From NCBI RefSeq assembly GCF_000158035.1, contig NZ_EQ973490.1:291652-340769 (forward strand): 49,118 nucleotides of DNA, written 5' to 3'. Below the pieces are notes generated by a model. That model saw only the letters and a list, made by a program, of their open reading frames with translations. It was not told the origin of the DNA and ran no database searches. Below, piece after piece: positions 47,101-49,118 of the stretch. A program made the position numbers and the translations under genes. The DNA comes from Bacteroides cellulosilyticus DSM 14838 (GTDB lineage: Bacteria > Bacteroidota > Bacteroidia > Bacteroidales > Bacteroidaceae). Each line of letters begins with the position of its first letter. The first letter of the stretch is position 1.

Positions 47101-48202
47101 TTTTTCCATCGACATTGATGATGGAGCTTATAGCACTGCGCTGTAGCGAGTAATCACCTTTGGTGACGTTGACGGTGTGGAATAGGCCGGTGCGGGTGTA
47201 GTGTACGTTTACACCGCCAAAGAATGTACCCACCCACACATTCTTGTCCTCATCGGTGTATATGCTGTAAATGGCGTTGTCGTTAAGCCCGTTGGGCAGT
47301 GAACTTTTTACGTAGACAAACTCCGGACGCCTGTCTTTTATTATGGTAATTCCTTTTTCAGTTCCTATCCACAGTGCATGGTCGGCATCGGAGGCAAAGG
47401 CACGTGCAATGTTGTTCGACAGGTTTTTGTTTTCTTCACAGAAGTGTGTCATTGTGCATTGCAGGCTGTCGAGTTTGAAAACGCCGTCGCCCTCGGTAGC
47501 AAACCAGAAATTCTTTTCGTTATCTTCGTATATCTTGTTTATTCGTTGGTTGCATGGCAGCTTGTCGTGAGGAAGCGTGTCGAATGCTTTGTTCTTTCGG
47601 TTGTAGCACGCAGCGATTCCTTCACCCCCACCTGCCCATAAGCGGTTACTGCTGTCGAGAAAGAAAGTATAGATAAGGCTTGTGGAACGGATGTTGTCTG
47701 TGGTGTACAGCCTTTGGTACATGATGTTTTTGCCGGCTTCGATGTCGAGTTTGTTGATACCGTAGTTGGTTCCTACCCAGTATGTTCCGTCGGTGTCTTC
47801 GAGCATGCACAGGATGAGGTTGGACGAAAGGCGTATGGGCGAGTCGGCATCTACACTGTAGCGTGTGTAGGTGTTCAAGTTGCGATTATGACGGTACAGT
47901 CCGTCATCGGTGCCGAACCATAGGTCTTTTTGGGAATCTTCGTAGACGAAGTACACTTTTGCCCGGGAATAGCGGCCGATATGTTTGAACGAGTATTCTT
48001 CAAAATCGTAGCCGTTGTAGCGATAGGCTCCGTTTGTGGTGGAGAACCACATGTATCCCCTGCTATCTTTCATTATGTTCCATGCCCATGTGCACTTCAA
48101 TCCTTGGGCACTGGATAAGTACTGGAACGATAACTCGTCGGAAAGGGCCGGAGTTACGCATATCATGATTAGAACAATAAAAAATAACAAGCGTTGTCTC
48201 AT
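44195..48202 (-). CDS. Hybrid two-component system sensor/regulator (HTCS)
   Basis: A 1335-aa single-polypeptide sensor. The signal peptide (~1-21) is followed by a periplasmic two-propeller region (~25-690; many repeats such as DSRGYMWFSTTNGAY and DTDGTYWVGTNYGINKL) and a Y_Y_Y domain (~690-765). One membrane helix lies near 778-798. The kinase has phospho-acceptor His833 in NISHEFKTPLSL and ATPase blocks IFDNLLSNASKYT and GVGLSYVKSLV. The receiver starts VLIVDDDNDLREI with Asp1134 in VVSDVKMKG, and an AraC-type HTH ends the protein (DPYYFSRAFKKCFAQSPQHW). All phosphorelay residues are present. It should sense an oligosaccharide of the adjacent locus and activate the susC-like operon. Confidence 0.95.
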   Translation of the reverse strand: MRQRLLFFIVLIMICVTPALSDELSFQYLSSAQGLKCTWAWNIMKDSRGYMWFSTTNGAYRYNGYDFEEYSFKHIGRYSRAKVYFVYEDSQKDLWFGTDDGLYRHNRNLNTYTRYSVDADSPIRLSSNLILCMLEDTDGTYWVGTNYGINKLDIEAGKNIMYQRLYTTDNIRSTSLIYTFFLDSSNRLWAGGGEGIAACYNRKNKAFDTLPHDKLPCNQRINKIYEDNEKNFWFATEGDGVFKLDSLQCTMTHFCEENKNLSNNIARAFASDADHALWIGTEKGITIIKDRRPEFVYVKSSLPNGLNDNAIYSIYTDEDKNVWVGTFFGGVNVHYTRTGLFHTVNVTKGDYSLQRSAISSIINVDGKILVGTENFGLFVLDESNNKVDVINTENSNLNSNNIHSLCVDNNQNLWIGTYYGGINISPKGASSYKHLRQHSQEAGSIQYNNVYCIIQDRKGTIWIGTQYGGLCVYNPTSGKVEQAPINLPNDIFVWDLMEDKQGNIWVASYSHGVFKLDVQNGYRVVPLTEQVYNNVNLYELSDGKIALGSETMGLTIIDPTDMSTRKYTENNGFPDNTVYAILQDAHSNIWLSTNKGLYKFDLQLSKFTNYTVSDGLPTNRFNYKAAANIDGKLYFGSTEGLVVVDPDMEKPDDAIHPIWLDNFYVHGEKQEVGSGKLLNQELNNIREIHLNHKQTSWGVDFTCNTFNLHSKPRFAYKFLGFDDQWQMLDSKHRLDFPAFSYGKYKLSICTVDNDGKPHNNQRILHVRISPPWWQSTLAKVLFALALAGITLYLFYLFTTNQKNKHALALEKVERKKDTEINELKLRFFVNISHEFKTPLSLILGPVNQFMENRVKPSKQLHYYSIIKKNADKLLNLINELLAFRELEHLKLKIEPINYLEFIHSVLSKHTLVFESRDIQFDVTDAGQNTIIHADADKLEKIFDNLLSNASKYTDPNGTLSIDIQCNTDEVVTIVTNTGAGIDKDKLPFIFDRFFTNDSYDKYSSGVGLSYVKSLVEVHGGTISADSQPGEYTRFTFSIPIRKDILQVKPRAITDYNLDVFSDNPALAATGAELPDLQFEAVTRNTQVLIVDDDNDLREIIADYLSDAFMITAVSSAEEALKLIEQQSVDIVVSDVKMKGMSGYELCQTLKGDINTSHIRVILMTVLSETSYRYSGYKSGADAYITKPFELSLLELRIRNLLYNSYEAKQKYKVDIDLSNVEVAHSNSDEELLNNAVNLVLKNLSDPEFGVEKFCTELNMSKASLYRKLRATTGQSINEFIQNIRLKYAARILIETDKNISEIAYEVGFSDPYYFSRAFKKCFAQSPQHWRDSKSS

Positions 48203-48216
48203 CTGTTTTAAACTTG

Positions 48217-48261
48217 AAGAACTAAATGTACAAAGAAATCACCTTTGCACATTTAGTTCTT
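48217..48261. promoter_or_regulatory. 19-bp inverted repeat between GH127-like and hybrid-regulator genes
   Basis: AAGAACTAAATGTACAAAG (48217-48235) pairs with 48243-48261 with one mismatch and a seven-base loop. It lies between the GH127-like stop and the regulator ATG at 48202. It may terminate the upstream transcript or control the regulator leader; a near-consensus -7 element (TTTCTTTG) overlaps it on the minus strand. Confidence 0.5.
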
Positions 48262-48280
48262 GTTGTTTTTTAATATTTTT

Positions 48281-49118
48281 TTACTCTGCACTGTGGTATC
48301 CGGTTATCGGGAATTGAGTGATGCGCAGGGTGGTGCACCCATAAGGAATTAGTTCAATGTCTTCTACCTTTTCGCTTACCTCGGACGCAAACATAACCGA
48401 GTAGGGAAGCGGACCGGCCGATTTGTTGTAGGGTCGCCAGTTGAACATCTGACGTCCTTTGGTCTTGATGGTAATCGGTGCGTTCTTGACGTTCCACGGA
48501 TAACCGTCGTTTTGATTCACGGCAGCGGTCTTGTCGGTATTCACCACGTAGTGTGTACTCATCGCTTCGGCTGGAACGTCCATCAAGGCGTAGTTCCATG
48601 TGTCGGTCGAGGTGTGTTGGTAGTACCATAGGTTAGGACCGTCTTGTACCGGAACGTCATCCAGGAACTTTTCGTTTGCATTCATTTTCAGTGCATACAC
48701 CAACGGACCTCTTTCCACGGCGCGCGATCTTTCTTTCCATACGCTTAGCTTCACTTCGGGAGTGAACTCGAGTGTCAGTTTGTCGCCCGCCTTCCATATG
48801 CGGTCTATGGATACCAAGTTGTTCTTGTCGGCCTTGTACTCTACAGCCTGTCCGTTAACCTTAACTACAGATTTTGTGCTCCACGACGGTATGCGGACAA
48901 TGAACGGGAACTTGGTGTCTGTGTCCAACGCCTGTATAGTGAAGTCGATGGTCTCCTCGAACGGGTATTTCGTATCTTCTACTATATGTATAGGTATATT
49001 GTTGCTACCCACTTTTGTTTTTACTTCCGAAGGGGCATACAGTGTGGCGGCTAGGCCGTTGTCATGCGCTGAGTACCACAGGTTCTGAACGTACTTGGGC
49101 CAGCCTTGGTGCATGTTG
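48281..49118 (-). CDS. GH127-like beta-L-arabinofuranosidase, C-terminal part (cut by window edge)
   Basis: The reading frame continues past the right edge. The visible ~279 residues open with NMHQGWPKYVQNLWY, the block following the catalytic region in DUF1680/GH127 and related families (GH146). A beta-sandwich follows (FPFIVRIPSWSTKSVVKVNG), then EFTPEVKLSVWKERSRAVERGPLVYALK, a strong family block. Members release beta-L-arabinofuranose from plant glycoproteins or pectic arabinan side chains. The catalytic residues lie outside the window. The gene precedes the hybrid regulator and suggests an arabinose-containing substrate for this locus. Confidence 0.8.
   Translation of the reverse strand, partial: NMHQGWPKYVQNLWYSAHDNGLAATLYAPSEVKTKVGSNNIPIHIVEDTKYPFEETIDFTIQALDTDTKFPFIVRIPSWSTKSVVKVNGQAVEYKADKNNLVSIDRIWKAGDKLTLEFTPEVKLSVWKERSRAVERGPLVYALKMNANEKFLDDVPVQDGPNLWYYQHTSTDTWNYALMDVPAEAMSTHYVVNTDKTAAVNQNDGYPWNVKNAPITIKTKGRQMFNWRPYNKSAGPLPYSVMFASEVSEKVEDIELIPYGCTTLRITQFPITGYHSAE

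Overview
The window reads as chromosomal DNA of a gut-type Bacteroides or close relative. It carries SusC/SusD pairs, lipoprotein glycosidases, a hybrid two-component regulator, a membrane-spanning propeller regulator, and Bacteroidetes-type promoters (-7 box TAnnTTTG) before many genes. Most of it is accessory glycan-degradation DNA. A short housekeeping-like block and a broken insertion sequence sit near 33-37 kb. All family names below come from reading translated motifs by eye, without database searches.

Region 1 (about 0-14.4 kb) is a fucose/rhamnose glycoside cluster on the minus strand. It runs from an L-fucose/L-arabinose-isomerase-like protein through GH29, GH78, GH78, GH29 and GH31, with an AraC-type regulator at each end. 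It has no SusC/SusD pair of its own. By eye it is more AT-rich than the next region. Two perfect 12-bp repeats exactly 21 bp apart lie between the second AraC gene and the divergent isomerase gene, where an AraC-type operator would be expected.

Region 2 (about 14.9-30.5 kb, plus strand) is a polysaccharide utilisation locus: SusC, SusD, GH3 beta-glucosidase, an endonuclease/exonuclease/phosphatase-fold lipoprotein, a GH144-type (PF10091) beta-1,2-glucanase, and a 942-aa membrane regulator (propeller, Y_Y_Y, one membrane helix, LuxR-like HTH, no kinase). A CE15-like esterase and a metallophosphoesterase/propeller fusion follow. GH3 plus GH144 points to beta-1,2-glucan. The phosphodiesterase-like and esterase genes suggest decorated bacterial glucans, which is inference.

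Region 3 (about 30.5-37.2 kb) holds a TonB-dependent receptor with an OMP_b-brl_3-type barrel, an MgtC/DUF4010-like membrane protein, a CYTH-domain protein, a 45-aa membrane protein, and an IS1182-type transposase broken by three single-base losses. Its intergenic stretches are rich in palindromes, including two mutually exclusive hairpins before the MgtC-like gene.

Region 4 (about 37.3-49.1 kb, minus strand) is a second utilisation locus: a hybrid two-component sensor, SusC, SusD, and a surface lipoprotein with two tandem copies of a beta-sandwich domain and a five-bladed-propeller domain. A GH127-like beta-L-arabinofuranosidase runs off the right edge. Tandem 20-21-bp repeats just upstream of the susC-like promoter are a good candidate for the hybrid regulator's binding site. 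I saw no tRNA, rRNA, CRISPR array or defence system.
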